Shown in pieces: positions 10,729 through 21,560 of a DNA stretch of 64,000 nt. A program made the translations under genes and the position numbers. How positions within the stretch are numbered: the stretch's first letter is position 1; every line of letters starts with the position of its first letter. Under the pieces are notes generated by a model, which was not told where the DNA came from, made no database searches, and was given only the letters and a program-made list of their open reading frames with translations. Source of the DNA: Lepidostoma basale (Eukaryota > Arthropoda > Insecta > Trichoptera > Lepidostomatidae); contig JAHDVF020000902.1 in assembly GCA_022606425.2 (NCBI GenBank), forward strand, positions 558,001 through 622,000. The letters run 5' to 3'.

Positions 10729-10947
10729 ACGTCCTTCGTGGCCGAGTGGTATATGATACGACTGCCACAACGAAGGTCTCGGGTTCGATTCCCGGTGATG
10801 GCAGTCCGATTTTAACACTGTATTTGGTCTGTTGTAGAATTGAATTCAAGTGACAATGAAATGGAGATAGATTAGCTACCTATCACATGTCGCCAGAATC
10901 AATATAATGGCTATACCCTTTGCATCGATTTGGCTCGCGCTGTAATG
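10729..10947 (+). mobile_element. tRNA-derived SINE, family 1
   Basis: The tRNA-like head has A box TGGCCGAGTGG (10739-10749) and B box GGTTCGATTCC (10782-10792), followed by the family tail (TTGGTCTGTTGTAGAATT, GACAATGAAATGG). Other copies are at 27990, 52290 and 61855. Its 3' end is interrupted by the family-A foldback that follows. Confidence 0.85.
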
Positions 10948-11219
10948 ATGTAAAGAGTATTTATTGTTTCATGAACAATGATGCAAAACTCCATATTAAA
11001 TTATTAATATGTATGAAAAACGATAGTTTCTATGAGTTTTGTTATAATATTCAGGAATGACATGTTTCGCCCTTCTAAGGCATTTTCAAAATGTCTTAAA
11101 AAATGCAATTTAAATTTTGTGAAAATATCTTAGAAGGGCGAAACATGTCATACATAAATATTATAATAATACTCCTTGAAAACTATCGTTTTTCATACAT
11201 ATTAATAATGTAAAGAGTA
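10948..11219. mobile_element. family-A foldback inserted in a SINE, 12-bp target duplication
   Basis: ATGTAAAGAGTA occurs at 10948-10959 and again at 11208-11219, bracketing the element. The left arm starts with TTATTGTTTCATGAACAAT and carries a minus core at about 11055-11090; the right arm carries a plus core at about 11119-11152 (hairpin, GAAA, ACATGT, C). The right arm lacks the outermost 40 bases present on the left, so the element is asymmetric. Confidence 0.85.
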
Positions 11220-11717
11220 ATTCAACAAAATAATAATAATAATATTATATATTTTTAATGTATGTTATGTCTCATCTTCGTGTAAATTAATCAGTAATTT
11301 TGTTAACAATAATATAAATCGAACCATAACATATTATCGACAAACGTCGCGTTAGCGGCTACTCTTATATCCATTTATCAAATAACGGTTTCAGAGTTTC
11401 ACTGCTTTCCTTCTTAACTTTCCATCTCTTGGCTGGCTATAGGGAGATAGTTTTAGATCTCGTATTATCATAAGTCTTTGCAGAGACGTCTTTTTCCTGG
11501 TTCAAGAACTCGAGGCGGTCCGACCAATCCGAATCTCTCTTCCGGGCATGTGTCGGCAAAGCGAATTGCCATGGTGATTACCGACATCCGTTTACAGATC
11601 CCACTTCTAGAAGACGGCATTTAAATCTCCATATTTTATTATTATATACTGATTTTCAAAATGATTTAAACATTGTATTTTCAAATTAGATTCCCGATTT
11701 TTTATGGATTAAAACAA
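11220..11717. other. unassigned stretch
   Basis: AT-rich DNA plus a GC-richer block near 11340-11620 without a convincing frame or family. Confidence 0.35.
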
Positions 11718-11812
11718 CAAACCATTCCACCGTTTCCTCGAAAGGGTAGGCAAAGAACATTAATCGCCACACTACTTTATCCTGACACACGTCTTTATTA
11801 AACATTCTTTTG
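11718..11812 (-). mobile_element. L-A LINE 3' end, (TTG) tail variant
   Basis: Inverse of the L-A terminus: AAACAACAAACCATTCCACC at the tail side, then text for the C-terminal W-R-S and C-Q-D segment with many changes. Confidence 0.6.
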
Positions 11813-12045
11813 ATCAAGATCTATATTAAATTTTAATTAAATTTTCTATAATATATAGATCTTATTGTCATGTTAATTAAATATAGTATTTTACAGAAAG
11901 ACACCTTAAAGTGCAATATTTTTCTACAAATGTTATCTAATAATTTAAAATTATATGACTAAATACGAATCAAATGTTGATTAATAATGCAGATTTTATT
12001 TTTACAATCAATTTTTCTTTTACAAAGTAACAAAAAATCTAATAT

Positions 12046-12252
12046 TAAAGGCCACGTGAGGAGTCTGAGAAATCAAATCAAATCAAATCAGTTTATTATC
12101 TTAAAAATGTTACGTCGCACAGAAATCGACGTGCATGCATGACATGGTGTATGAATGTAGGGGAAAAGAGAGAGGCATGCCATGAAAGAAGAGTTTAGAG
12201 CTCCATTATTTCTGCTTACTCCTTCGGGGAGACGGTGTGATCATTATTTTGT
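12046..12252 (+). mobile_element. L-A LINE 3' end split by a GATTT-tail fragment
   Basis: GGCCACGTGAGGAGTCTGAG (12051 on) is the G-H-V-R-S segment of L-A. The match stops at AGAAATCA and resumes at about 12116 with AGAAATCGACGTGCATGC. Between them lie AAATCAAATCAAATCAGTTT and about 25 more bases, the inverse of the other LINE tail seen at 41346 and 60913. The L-A 3' end finishes with GACGGTGTGAT. Confidence 0.65.
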
Positions 12253-12359
12253 TTTTACAGTTATCATAAACCAATGCCTGACGTCATCAATGGGGTCCTT
12301 TTAACGAAATTTTGCGGTAAAAATGATCTCTTTTTGTATTATTTCTAATTTTGATAAAC

Positions 12360-12560
12360 TTAAGGCGTTAACACTGTGGAACTCCATAGTGATGGATTAT
12401 TTATGAAATAATACACTGTTTGTTTCCACTTTTAATTTTATTTTTCTCAACATATTTCGAATGTTTTACTCCTTCATCATCGGGATAACGATATAAACTA
12501 AGTTTTAAAGAAAAATAAACTTAAAAGTGGAAAAAACAGTGTTTAATTCATAAATAATAA
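12360..12560. mobile_element. family-E foldback, eroded
   Basis: Outer arms share CACTTTTAA...TTATTTTT with inverse AAAATAAACTTAAAAGTGG. A minus-strand core at about 12446-12492 retains GATGAAGGAG, CGAAA and ATATGTTGAG but has lost the tight hairpin. Confidence 0.55.
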
Positions 12561-12634
12561 GACATTATTAAGTTCCCATTTTGTTGCTTTAATCATTTAT
12601 TTATTTATTGAGGATAACAGCGATTTTATTTCCT

Positions 12635-12735
12635 CTTCTTCTTCTTCTGATTGGAGATCTTGCTATTTGTTTTTGCGGGATATAAACTTTCTTCCTGTGA
12701 AGAAGGCGACTAGCCTTCTCTCCATCTCTTAATTT
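12635..12735 (-). mobile_element. L-C-type LINE 3' end with GAA tail
   Basis: TTCTTCTTCTTCTTCTGATT on the plus strand is the inverse GAA tail, followed by a short piece ending CTTCTCTCCATCTCTTA, as in the other L-C 3' ends. Confidence 0.5.
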
Positions 12736-12911
12736 TTTAAATTAATTACACATAAAAAACATAGAAATTATAAAATAGGGCCAATTACATTCTACCACAA
12801 ATATAAATGAATAGAATAATTAACAGACGACAATATGTAACAAATTGAAGTTAAAAAAATATATTCAAAATAAATATAAATACTATAAATAATTTATAAA
12901 TCATAAATACT

Positions 12912-13062
12912 AAACTAACTACCTAACTAACCATCACCCCGACTCCCCGAAGGGGTAGGCGAAAGAATGGATGGCCACACTGTTATTTCCTGGCAAACTT
13001 ATCCGGCTTCCTCAACATTCATACATCGTGTCATGCACACACGTCGAAATCTACGACTATAC
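12912..13062 (-). mobile_element. L-A LINE 3' end, (TTAG) tail
   Basis: TAACTAACTACCTAACTAAC (inverse TTAG) then the terminus CATCACCCCGACTCCCC and text for the last about 40 residues of the ORF. Confidence 0.75.
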
Positions 13063-13607
13063 ATGTCTATTAAAAGAGCACACGTTTAATTATAGTTGCG
13101 AAATCTGAATTAAACAAGTTGTAGCATCTTAACTTTTACAAATATATTTTTGCTTCGGAATGTTGATTTGACGCACCCAAAAAATTTATTAAATTTATAA
13201 GAAATGTGTACGATGACCGATGTTACTCGTACATTCGGCGCGCGTCCAGCCACAGAGAACATGAGAACAAAACATGATGTAATAATCATTTTGCACGGGA
13301 ATGAAAGCAAAAGAAAGTGATTTAATTTTTCTCTCATCTCATCGCTCTTACTTGCATCTGCTATTAATTCATATGGAGATTACAGCCATTTTTATTGCAT
13401 TGTTCCGTCATAACTATACGTGCATATAAAGCGTAATTTGATTTTAATTACACCAAAAAAAGCTCCACCAATATTTGGTTAATTACTTGGCAGTCGTTAT
13501 GCTCTGAGGAGTATGATACTCCAAATAAATCGGTTGTTGATTTACGTACATTTTTTTTATCTGGAATATTCGATAAAAAAAAACACCATTCTTAATATTT
13601 AAACACA

Positions 13608-14050
13608 AAAACAACAAACCATCACGCCGTTTCCCCGTAGAGGTAGGCATGGAGAATGGACCGCCACACTACTCTATTCTGGCACACCTCTCTAGCTTCC
13701 TCCACATTCATACAGCGAGTCATATACGCACGTTGATTCTTCCGACTTCTAACATGACCAACCTTTGAAATTTGATTAATTTGGTCATGCCATGTTTTCC
13801 TCGGTCTGCCTCGACTCCGTACTCCATCTACATCATTAACGTATACTTTCTTAACCATTCTTCTCCATCCATGCGCTCCATATGTCCGAACCAACTTTCA
13901 TAATTTTGTTCATAATACCTTCTTCCGCTCTACATTCCTTTCTTATATCAGCATTTTAGATTCTGTCGTATATCGTTCTACCACACATACGTCTTAGGGA
14001 CCTCATCCTCATCCTTCTTCTGCCAGTTCCATGCTTCGCTATTCGAATTG
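13608..14050 (-). pseudogene. L-A LINE reverse-transcriptase C-terminus, (TTG) tail
   Basis: From 13894 to 13622 an open frame gives R-S-R-G-R-P-R-K-T-W-H-D-Q-I-N-Q, then CMNVEEAREVCQNRVVW. Upstream to 14050 damaged text for E-M-R-S-L-R-R-M-C-G and Y-D-R continues. The tail on the plus strand is ACAACAAACC. It belongs to the same family as 58708-59215. Confidence 0.8.
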
Positions 14051-14448
14051 ATATTTGAGCACTCTAACTGAAAATACTATTTCTCTATCAAACAGTTTCA
14101 TTTGACTTTATTAAGCGAAATCAGTTTTTGATTTTATTTAAGTATGAAAAATACAATTATTCCTTTCGTAAAAAAATCCAGAGAAAAATTGTTAACCTGA
14201 TTAATATCGTCCTTCTAGTGATAATAATGTACTTATGTTTAAATATATGGAAATAAATAAATTCAAATTATGTTATGATATGGAATTGATTAATAATGAA
14301 GATGCCTTAATACATATTAAGAAAATAATATATAAAAATTAACTAATGCATATTTTCTTTTTTCGATAACGCTTTCCATATTAACATCCCCTATACAAGC
14401 CTTTTTCTTTTTCATTATGAGCGATTTCTGAATACCAAATATCATCTG

Positions 14449-14847
14449 TATATATAAAACAATATCGTGTTAGTTACACCATTTATTACTCAAGAACGGC
14501 TGGACCGATTTTGATAATCTTTGATTTGTTAGATTCGCCTTCGTCCCGAATACCAGAATAACTATTAAAACATCGGAAAAAAATCGACCCGAGTGCATCC
14601 CATCCAGCAAATAAAGTAGTGCAACAATGGTAAGCGAATCGTTTCGATTCGCTTCAATAAAGCAAATACCTTGCTGCCATGTGAATTACATTCATATCAA
14701 TGTTATTTAAATACTTTTCCTTTTGATTTTTGTACATTAATTGAACTTAATTCATTTTGAGTATTCATTTTAACTTAATAAAAAACTTAATTTAATTCAT
14801 CTAATAAGTTAACACAACATTTATTGATTATAAGGCGGTCAGCTAGT
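14449..14847 (+). mobile_element. candidate Helentron/Helitron-type non-autonomous element
   Basis: Starts TATATATAAAAC and contains AACGGCTGGACCGATTTTGA, a phrase I associate with common lepidopteran rolling-circle-like repeats. It ends GGTCAGCTAGT. The element at 37324-37652 has the same order of landmarks. The class is from memory, so moderate doubt remains. Confidence 0.5.
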
Positions 14848-14935
14848 ATTAATATAATAACAGCATTTCGCCATATTGTCTATGGAATAAGAAATGAAAA
14901 TACCCTACATTCGATCCATATGGTTTAACTTAATA

Positions 14936-15205
14936 AAAACTAACTTACTTACCATCATACCGTCTCTTCAAAGGGGTAGGCAAAAAAATTGGACCGCCAT
15001 ACTGTTCTTTCCTGACATACTTGTCTCTCTCCTTCAACATTCATACATAACATACATCGTGTCATGAACGTGCGTTGATTTTTCCGACTTCCCATGTAGC
15101 CGACATTTAATATTTGATCGTGCCATGTTTTCCTCTGCCTTTCTCTTTTTCTTGTTTCGTATACGTCGTTAACATTTCCTTTATTTGCCATTATTTCTTT
15201 TCCTT
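14936..15205 (-). pseudogene. L-A LINE 3' end
   Basis: Minus strand open from 15191 to 14955: KRERQRKTWHDQILNVGYMG, SRKNQRTFMTRCM, then ERQVCQERTVWRS. A duplicated LCM-type insertion sits in the CM-NV segment. Short inverse TTAG tail. Confidence 0.75.
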
Positions 15206-16125
15206 CTTATATTTGAAACTAATTGAATTTTAATCTTTATGTAAGTTTTGCCATTTAACCTTTACGATATTTCATAATCCAGATATAAAACGTAGTTTTA
15301 CTTATGTAATGTATTAATATGCGATTGGAATTACCAAAATTAATGAGAAGGTGTATACTAGAGCGCCTTTGATAATTTAATAACTCGCCGGCAATATGTT
15401 TTATGGTCTAGATCAATACGATACTTATGTAGATACCCACCAGAGATGATATAGCATATATACGGCATTTTTGAATGATTATAAACTCAACTCATAAATC
15501 TCCACAATCGAAATTGGCCAATAAATGTTTTATAATGAGACATATCAAATGAAATTCGGTCAAGGAAACTAGTTAAAATCTCGCGTGGAAAATATACATA
15601 GTTGTTTCCCAGCACAAGAAAACAAAACTTGTGTGAAATAGAGGCATTTTTTAACCCTGTTCAGCTGATTTGAATAGATGGAAATTGATATTAGTCGTAA
15701 AAACGTGATTTCTGATGAAAATAGTAATAATATTATGTTATTGTTTTCATATCATTGAATAGATTAGTGTTTGTTAATTTTCTCTAGTTATTGTGTCAAG
15801 AACTCGTAAAAAATATTTGAACGTTCATTTTTAATGAATAGTGGCTTAACTGAAAAGACAACGTCTTGTTTAAGTAAGACGGATTGCAAAAGTACCAATA
15901 CACTATTGGTAGGGATTAGGACAAAAAACTTACAGATTTTATTTGGGTTTTTTTTTATACAAAAGTAAAAGTTTAAACTCGCAATGAGCTTTGAACAATT
16001 AAATCATAAGTATATATGTGGGGCAGAATCCATTTTATTATTTATTATAAGATACACATTTACTGAAATCCAACAGGAGTAAGTCCTCTAGAAAACCCTA
16101 GACGGCGCCTAATGAATAATGTTGT
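15206..16125. other. unassigned AT-rich stretch
   Basis: No gene or repeat recognised in about 0.9 kb. Confidence 0.4.
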
Positions 16126-16129
16126 GGTT

Positions 16130-16342
16130 ATTTATTGTTTCTTGAACAATTATGTAAAACTCCATATTAAATGATTAATACGAATGAAAACATCAGTTTT
16201 CTAGAAGTTTTATTATATTTTTTGGGAATGACATGTTTTGCGCTTATAAGGCATTATCAAATGTATTAATGTTCATTCGATTATATGTATTAATGTTCAT
16301 TTGATTATCAAATGTATTAATTTTCATTCGTATTAATATTCT
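16130..16342. mobile_element. family-A foldback, right core lost
   Basis: Left arm TTATTGTTTCTTGAACAAT...TTTTCTAGAAGTTTTATTAT with a minus core at about 16225-16262. The right side keeps only the outer TTTTCATTCGTATTAAT; the GTATTAATGTTCATT word is locally repeated. Confidence 0.65.
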
Positions 16343-16460
16343 GGTTGATCTGTCTAGGTTGGGCGAATCGGACTGCTGGGAATAAAAGGCGCAGGATCAA
16401 GGGGCTTGGAGAAAAATCACCAAGGAGGCTAAAACTCATCAATAGATGACCACAGGAAGT
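16343..16460 (+). pseudogene. L-D LINE C-terminal relic
   Basis: Plus strand reads VDLSRLGESDCWE, a stop, then KAQDQGAWRKITKEAKTHQ. This matches the end of the better copy at 26578-27036. It abuts the foldback directly. Confidence 0.75.
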
Positions 16461-16814
16461 AAGTAAATATTACTACATTATTTTTTTTTTTCAATTAAGA
16501 AACAACTAATTTTTGTGTTACTTACTTTAATATTACTTTAAATAGTTCTATGTTCTATGATTAAAATAACCAATTATTTGTTGTATGGCGGATAAAACCT
16601 CCATTCATTTTAATCTGAAACGTGCATTTTCCAGAAAACTATTGTAATACTTTTTTTTTAATAGGTTTAATTTAAATTTAATTTTAACTGCCTTAACAAG
16701 GCAAGATAATTTACTCCATTAAATATAATAAAACCTCTAGACAAACAAACATTTTTATCTAAATATAATATGAAATATGAAATTTTAACTCGTTTAAAAT
16801 TAATTATTTTTTGA

Positions 16815-17042
16815 ATAATGGTGTTGAACTCCATATTAAGTAAACAATACAATTAATTACGTATATTTTCTTGATGTTTTATTATTTTTTGGGGCTTGTC
16901 ATGTTTCGCCTTGCTAAGGCAATTTCAAATGTTTATCACTTTCATTTGAAAATGCCTTAGCATGGCGAAACCTGTCAATCCCATAAAATCTAATAAATCT
17001 TCTAGAAAACAGACTTTTTTTTCATATTAATTTAATAATAAA
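16815..17042. mobile_element. family-A foldback with both cores
   Basis: Minus core about 16896-16930 and plus core about 16942-16980: hairpin GCCTTAGC-AAGGC or its variant, GAAAC, then TGTC. The arms are separated by a tiny spacer and diverge. Confidence 0.75.
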
Positions 17043-17260
17043 TAATATTTCCTTAGAATTTCACCAATGACTAATTTTGTTTATTTTCGACTTAAAAACT
17101 TTTTGATTACTCTGAAAGTACTCGTAAAAATAAACATTTAAATCATAATAATTAATCATTTAACAAATAATATATATTTTTTAAGTTTTTCTTATATTCT
17201 ATAACACGTTCTTATCATAAAAAAACACCATATAATATAGTCGGCAGCCCTCTGTCTTAA

Positions 17261-17499
17261 CCCCTATTGTGCCTCTCACTACATTTGCAGTTCAAAAGAA
17301 TTGATATTGAAATATGGATGGCTTCATTTAATGCTCATACAGGTTGTATCGGTTCATCGTAATTTAACGTTTAATTTTGTATTAACGAACTATAGCGACA
17401 ATGTCAATTCAATACATTCATATATGAGCTGCAAATGCAGTCCACGCAAGTTTGAGACCAATTTTTTAACCGCAAATGTAGTCAGCCGCACAACGGGGG
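17261..17499. mobile_element. piggyBac-type MITE flanked by TTAA
   Basis: TTAA at 17257-17260 and 17500-17503. Ends CCCCTATTGTGC and GCACAACGGGGG are inverted. Subterminal ACTACATTTGCAG and inverse GCAAATGTAGT are also inverted. 239 bp, no coding capacity. Related ends appear at 41640-41922. Confidence 0.75.
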
Positions 17500-17503
17500 T
17501 TAA

Positions 17504-18085
17504 ACAATTAAGTGGATCCTTTCAGTTTGGTTCCTTCCTACCAAACCATTATTTCATGATGTAATTAATTAATCTCTTATTATAAGTAAATAAAAAATAT
17601 TTATATTTATTTACACGTACCAAAAGTATTCGCCCCATGTTGATGCTTTATTTCTCTGTCACTTCACTAGTCCAGGATTATATCACAGTCAGGTTAACGG
17701 ATCACAAATTGTACAACTTATTACCAGAGAGTCCACTCAACCAATTAATTTCACCTTTCACTTATGGGAACTGACTTATTCTTATCCGGTTTGATCTTAC
17801 GAGAACTCTTCCGAAAACAAAACGGTTACTTCATTCGATCGTTATTCAAAAAATGAATGTATTTAAAATAAACGTGTTCGCGCGCCACCTGTCAAAAGTG
17901 AAGAATAATTATTTAAACACAAAAAGATTGTGTAAATAATTGTATTCTAAAATTGAATAATTTAATATTTTATTCTGAACAATGTTCCTTTTTCAAATAA
18001 AAGCTTTAAGCAGTTAATTAAAACGATTTCAAATTATTGTTCTTAAATTTGAATTCGTTTATTCGGATTCGCACGAGGCGTTCGT
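17504..18085. other. unassigned stretch upstream of the candidate exon
   Basis: On the minus strand this would be the start of an intron. No repeat recognised. Confidence 0.3.
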
Positions 18086-18093
18086 TTGTTTAC

Positions 18094-18180
18094 TTTTCAT
18101 CAGCGCGAGAGGTGTTTTCGGTTACGAGTTCGGGATGATACTGCAAGATTCGGACTAGGAAGCATCCATATTTATAGCTG
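18094..18180 (-). promoter_or_regulatory. candidate core promoter and first exon
   Basis: Read on the minus strand, TATAAATA (18176-18169) is followed about 31-34 bases on by an initiator-like TTGCAGTAT (start near 18142-18145). A 5' leader of about 42 bases leads to ATG at 18100, then AAA A and a donor-like GTAAAC at 18093. This is the usual layout of insect secreted-protein genes, with a tiny first coding exon. The upstream 150 bases are unusually GC-rich (two CCGCGG). The donor gives phase 1, whereas the exon at 2287 needs phase 0, so pairing the two fails unless another exon lies between. Confidence 0.4.
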
Positions 18181-18496
18181 CGTGAATTACCGTGGCCGCG
18201 GGATGATTCTGACATTAGCGGGTACTTTCTTATGCCGCGGTCGTGGGAAGTTCAAGTATTGTGTGTTTTGTCATTCAAGCGGAATAATTGTTCAGTCATT
18301 ACACGCCCAAGTATTTACACTTACTCTTATCTCACGGAATCATACCAAATGGCTCTATAAATAAATAATGTATTTATTTATTATATTCAACTGATATTAA
18401 TATGTCTTTAGAGCCTACGGTTATTGCTATTTTTTTTTAAATAAGGTACTCAATTTATATAATAAATTCATTTTTAAGTCGAACACCGAGGAGTCA

Positions 18497-18972
18497 AATC
18501 TATTGTGTAAGAATTTACTATACAATCTATAATATGAGCATAAAATGGCTCATTATTATTAAGAAGGATGTTACGGAAGATTCTGGGACACTTGAGCGAT
18601 GGTGGAACCTGGAGGTATGAGGTATAATGAGGAACTGTATAATGTCTATATCTGAGATGAGCTGGACATGTGGAGAGAATGCCTTCGTCTCGGGCACTAA
18701 AGAGAACCCTTGAGGGACATCCGTGTGGATGGAGAAGGGTCGGTAGGCATAAACTTGAGGTGAAGAAAGACGCTGCATGACTACTGTTAATGAGAATCTG
18801 GAAGCAGTAGATGACAAAAACGCTTGGAGGCGAGGACTGATGGAAACCAAGGCTCGATATGAGCTGTAGAGCCATCGAAGAAAAAGAATTATGAAGGAAT
18901 CGGGTAGTCTCCAGGCTAGAACCCAAATCTCCAGGATCAGGAGCCAAGCATTCTATCTCCTAAATCACCACC
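18497..18972 (-). mobile_element. SINE family 2, split by a LINE insertion
   Basis: The tail part is at about 18497-18575 (AATGGCTCATTATTATTAAG) and the tRNA-like head at about 18893-18972 (GGCTAGAACCC, CCAGGATCAGGAGCCAAGC), both minus. They are separated by a plus-strand LINE fragment. AAGAAGGA before and GAAGGAAT after the insert may be the target duplication. Confidence 0.75.
18560..18892 (+). pseudogene. LINE reverse-transcriptase C-terminal fragment (L-F)
   Basis: Plus strand reads AGHVERMPSSRALKRTLEGH, PCGWRRVGRHK with frameshifts, then a GAAGAAAAAGAA end. The A-G-H-V-x-R-M thumb motif and a G-R-P-like basic stretch are typical. It is inserted in the SINE above. Confidence 0.65.
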
Positions 18973-19020
18973 CTAGTTTTATTACGAATGATTTGTTTTA
19001 TGATCTACATCCCCGATAAT

Positions 19021-19232
19021 AATATATTTGTTATTCCTTCTTTCTGTGTCCTGTCAGGTCTCCCTAACGTTGACACCCATGAGTAGGCCTCCCCATCCTG
19101 GGCGGCTAGGAACAGCTCCTCCACGGTCCTCAGCCCTGTCCACTCTCGGATATTCCTCAGCCAGGAAATCTTCCTTCTCCCAACACATCGTCGACCCTCA
19201 ATCTTACTCTTGAAGATCAGATGTGATCTTTA
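19021..19232 (-). pseudogene. L-B LINE C-terminus
   Basis: Minus strand gives KIEGRRCVGRRKISWLRNIR, EWTGLRTVEELFLAAQDGEA, then a short end: the R-R-x-x-S-W-L-R-N-I-R-x-W-T-G signature shared with 24666-25070. Confidence 0.8.
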
Positions 19233-19290
19233 AGAACAGTGCGTATTTTTCGCTCTTATTCCTAGTTATTCCTTGTTATTCCTAATAATA

Positions 19291-19312
19291 ATAATAATAA
19301 TAATAATATTCT
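19291..19312. repeat. (AAT)n microsatellite
   Basis: Perfect AAT repeats over about 22 bases. Confidence 0.9.
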
Positions 19313-19445
19313 AACTTTTAAAGCGCCGTTTTTGTGATGTAATCACCTCAAGGGCGCATTAAGACGTGTTTTAAATCTAAAAATCTAAATGTGACCGCTT
19401 AAAAAACGATCGGTTTAAAAGTATAGTAGAACAAAGTATAAATGT

Positions 19446-19945
19446 TTAAATTGGATATGAAATATGAAAATAATGGGTTTTCAATTTAGATCTGAAATCT
19501 GTCGGATCATTTATGCATCTAAGGTGTGAAGGGAGATTGTTCCAAGCTGATGGACCGGCTACCGCGAACGCTCGATCCCCGAAATTCGTACTGGGGCAAC
19601 GCTTCGGCTCAACTAATCTTGCTGAGGAGTTCGCCGAGCGAAGTGTGGATTTCCGTGAATTTAGGCTGTCCGTTATACAGAGTTCAGATATACGAGTATA
19701 ACTTGGTGCCATTCCATGTAGCGCTTTGAAGACTGTCCAGCAGAGTTTATACTGGATTCTTTCTGGACTTTTAAGCCAGTGAAGTTCTTTGAGATGTTGT
19801 GTTATATGGGACTTTTTTGGAATGCCTTTAATGAGCCTTGCTGCTGCATTGAACGCTGATTGAAGTTTGTTTATTTGTTGTTTTGGAATGTTTGAAATTC
19901 CATTACAATAATCAAGTCGTCCTAGTGCATTGAATTTTATTTGTA
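19446..19945 (-). pseudogene. L2/CR1-like LINE reverse-transcriptase C-terminus
   Basis: Minus frame open over about 165 codons: GRLDYCNGISNIPKQQINKL, then NAAARLIKG, LKELHWLKSPERIQYKL, F-K-A-L-H-G-M-A-P-S, and finally FGDRAFAVAGPSAWNNLPSH. These are hallmarks of the C-terminus of CR1/L2-group reverse transcriptases, in the usual order. It is 5'-truncated but unusually intact. The octamer TACGAGTA at 19691 sits inside this frame where relatives usually read Y-L-S-E-L. Confidence 0.85.
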
Positions 19946-20380
19946 GAGTTCATTATTAATTATTCCATACATAAAACAAAATACGTATTAAATGACGGTC
20001 GTTTAGTTAGTACGTACCTTCGTTCATGCTGTACATGATTTTTAACTAATATTACAAATTTAAAATTGATTGGGCAAAATTAAATATTTTATCGAAAATC
20101 GGACATATTTTACCAACAGGTATAATCAGCAAAATTGACAGTGTTTCAGTTTAATCCCAATTGTATTGAATATAACATATAAATGCCGATCAGATCTAAA
20201 TCCTTTTAACTGTTGACTTCAATTGAAGTTAATTATAGCAGTAGGCTGTGAATATTATATTTTTAATATCGTTTTATTACCGTCATATTTAATTGCGTAG
20301 TAATTACACAGCACCGTATTGCACGGACTTACTTTAATTCATGTTTTAAAAACCATGAATGTAAATTAAATAATATATGA
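19946..20380. other. unassigned AT-rich stretch
   Basis: No gene or repeat recognised. Confidence 0.4.
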
Positions 20381-20384
20381 AAAA

Positions 20385-20600
20385 ATATTTACATGATTCA
20401 AAACGTATGTTTTCTAGAAGTTTATTTTATATGGGATTGACCTGTTTCACCTAGCTAAGGTTTTGTCAAATGTGATATTTGAGAATGTTCAGGAACAGAC
20501 ATGTCATTCTCATAAAAAATGTTCCAGAAAACAGATGTTTTCTTTTAGATTAATATTTTTTTGATATGGAATTTTACACTATTGTGAACAATGATGTTAA
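20385..20600. mobile_element. family-A foldback, eroded right arm
   Basis: Left arm TTTTCTAGAAGTTTATTTTA with minus core at about 20434-20472 (ACCTAGCTAAGGT hairpin). The right arm keeps ACATGTCATTCTC and CCAGAAAACAGA. Confidence 0.65.
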
Positions 20601-21265
20601 ACTAGAAACAATAAATTTAAAAAATATATTTCGAATTTATGATAAACCTGACACTCCAGGAAACTGAGATTTATTAAATACAGTTTTATATTGTATAAGA
20701 TATTACATAACTTAAATGTCAAATTTATGAAAAAATAATTTATGTTGAAAAATATATTTTTAATAATCTATTGCTTTGAACATCCTCCACTCTCTTACTG
20801 ACCGATCACGTATAAATCATGCGGTATGCATTTATGTTTGGTGTTCGGCAGTCAATTTACAATAAACTACAGATCAAACCATTAATAATCTTATAATAAT
20901 TGTTAATAACCTATCCAAACTTTTAAGATGTAAACGTTTTTCATTTGCAATATGCAAATTTAAATTTAAATTCGTTTCTACTGGTTCTTTGCTCGTATGT
21001 GCTTTAGAAACGTCTGTGCAAATTTAATTGAATAAGTATTTTAAATTCGAAGTATTATCATTATTTCAGATCTCTGGCTCTTATAAATGCGTTTTAATTA
21101 TTATCATATCTGGTAGTAAAAATTCGAAAAAAATTATATTTATGGCATTGTTTCGTTAGCGTATTTTACCTTAATTCACAAAGTACAATTATTTTTGATT
21201 CCTTATTTCATCTTGCACATCTATATTTTTATTTTTAAACGTACATTTTTCTTTAATTAATGAAC
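20601..21265. other. unassigned AT-rich stretch
   Basis: Nothing recognisable. Confidence 0.4.
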
Positions 21266-21269
21266 TCTT

Positions 21270-21560
21270 TTTTTCCACTTTTGATACTATTTTTCAAGAC
21301 AAGTTATTAAAATATTTCACTTTCATCATTATAAGAATATTAATATCTATTGATTATCAAGGTATTATATCATCGAAACAAATGAGAAAAGTAAACTCAA
21401 ACGTAAAAATATTGTGTTTTTAACCATAAAAAATTAGTCGGAGAACGATATATCGTTCTCCCGATGATTAAGTTTAAGACATCGAAAAATGTCGAGAAAA
21501 ATAAACTCAGAAGTGGAAAAAACATTGCTTTAATTCATACAAAAATTCGTCATTATGGAA
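21270..21560. repeat. eroded family-E foldback
   Basis: Shares AAACTCAGAAGTGGAAAAAACA and ATAAACTCAAACGTAAAAATA outer arms with 12360-12560 and 27040-27150. An inverted ATATATCGTTCTCCCGATGATT core replaces the hairpin. Confidence 0.45.

Noticed and set aside
10729..10805. A tRNA gene
   Set aside because: A and B boxes are present, but the acceptor stem does not close and the same head recurs with a constant tail at three other places, so it is a SINE head.
18086..18364. 92-codon plus-strand open frame
   Set aside because: It lies antisense to the candidate promoter and GC-rich upstream region; no domain or splice context.
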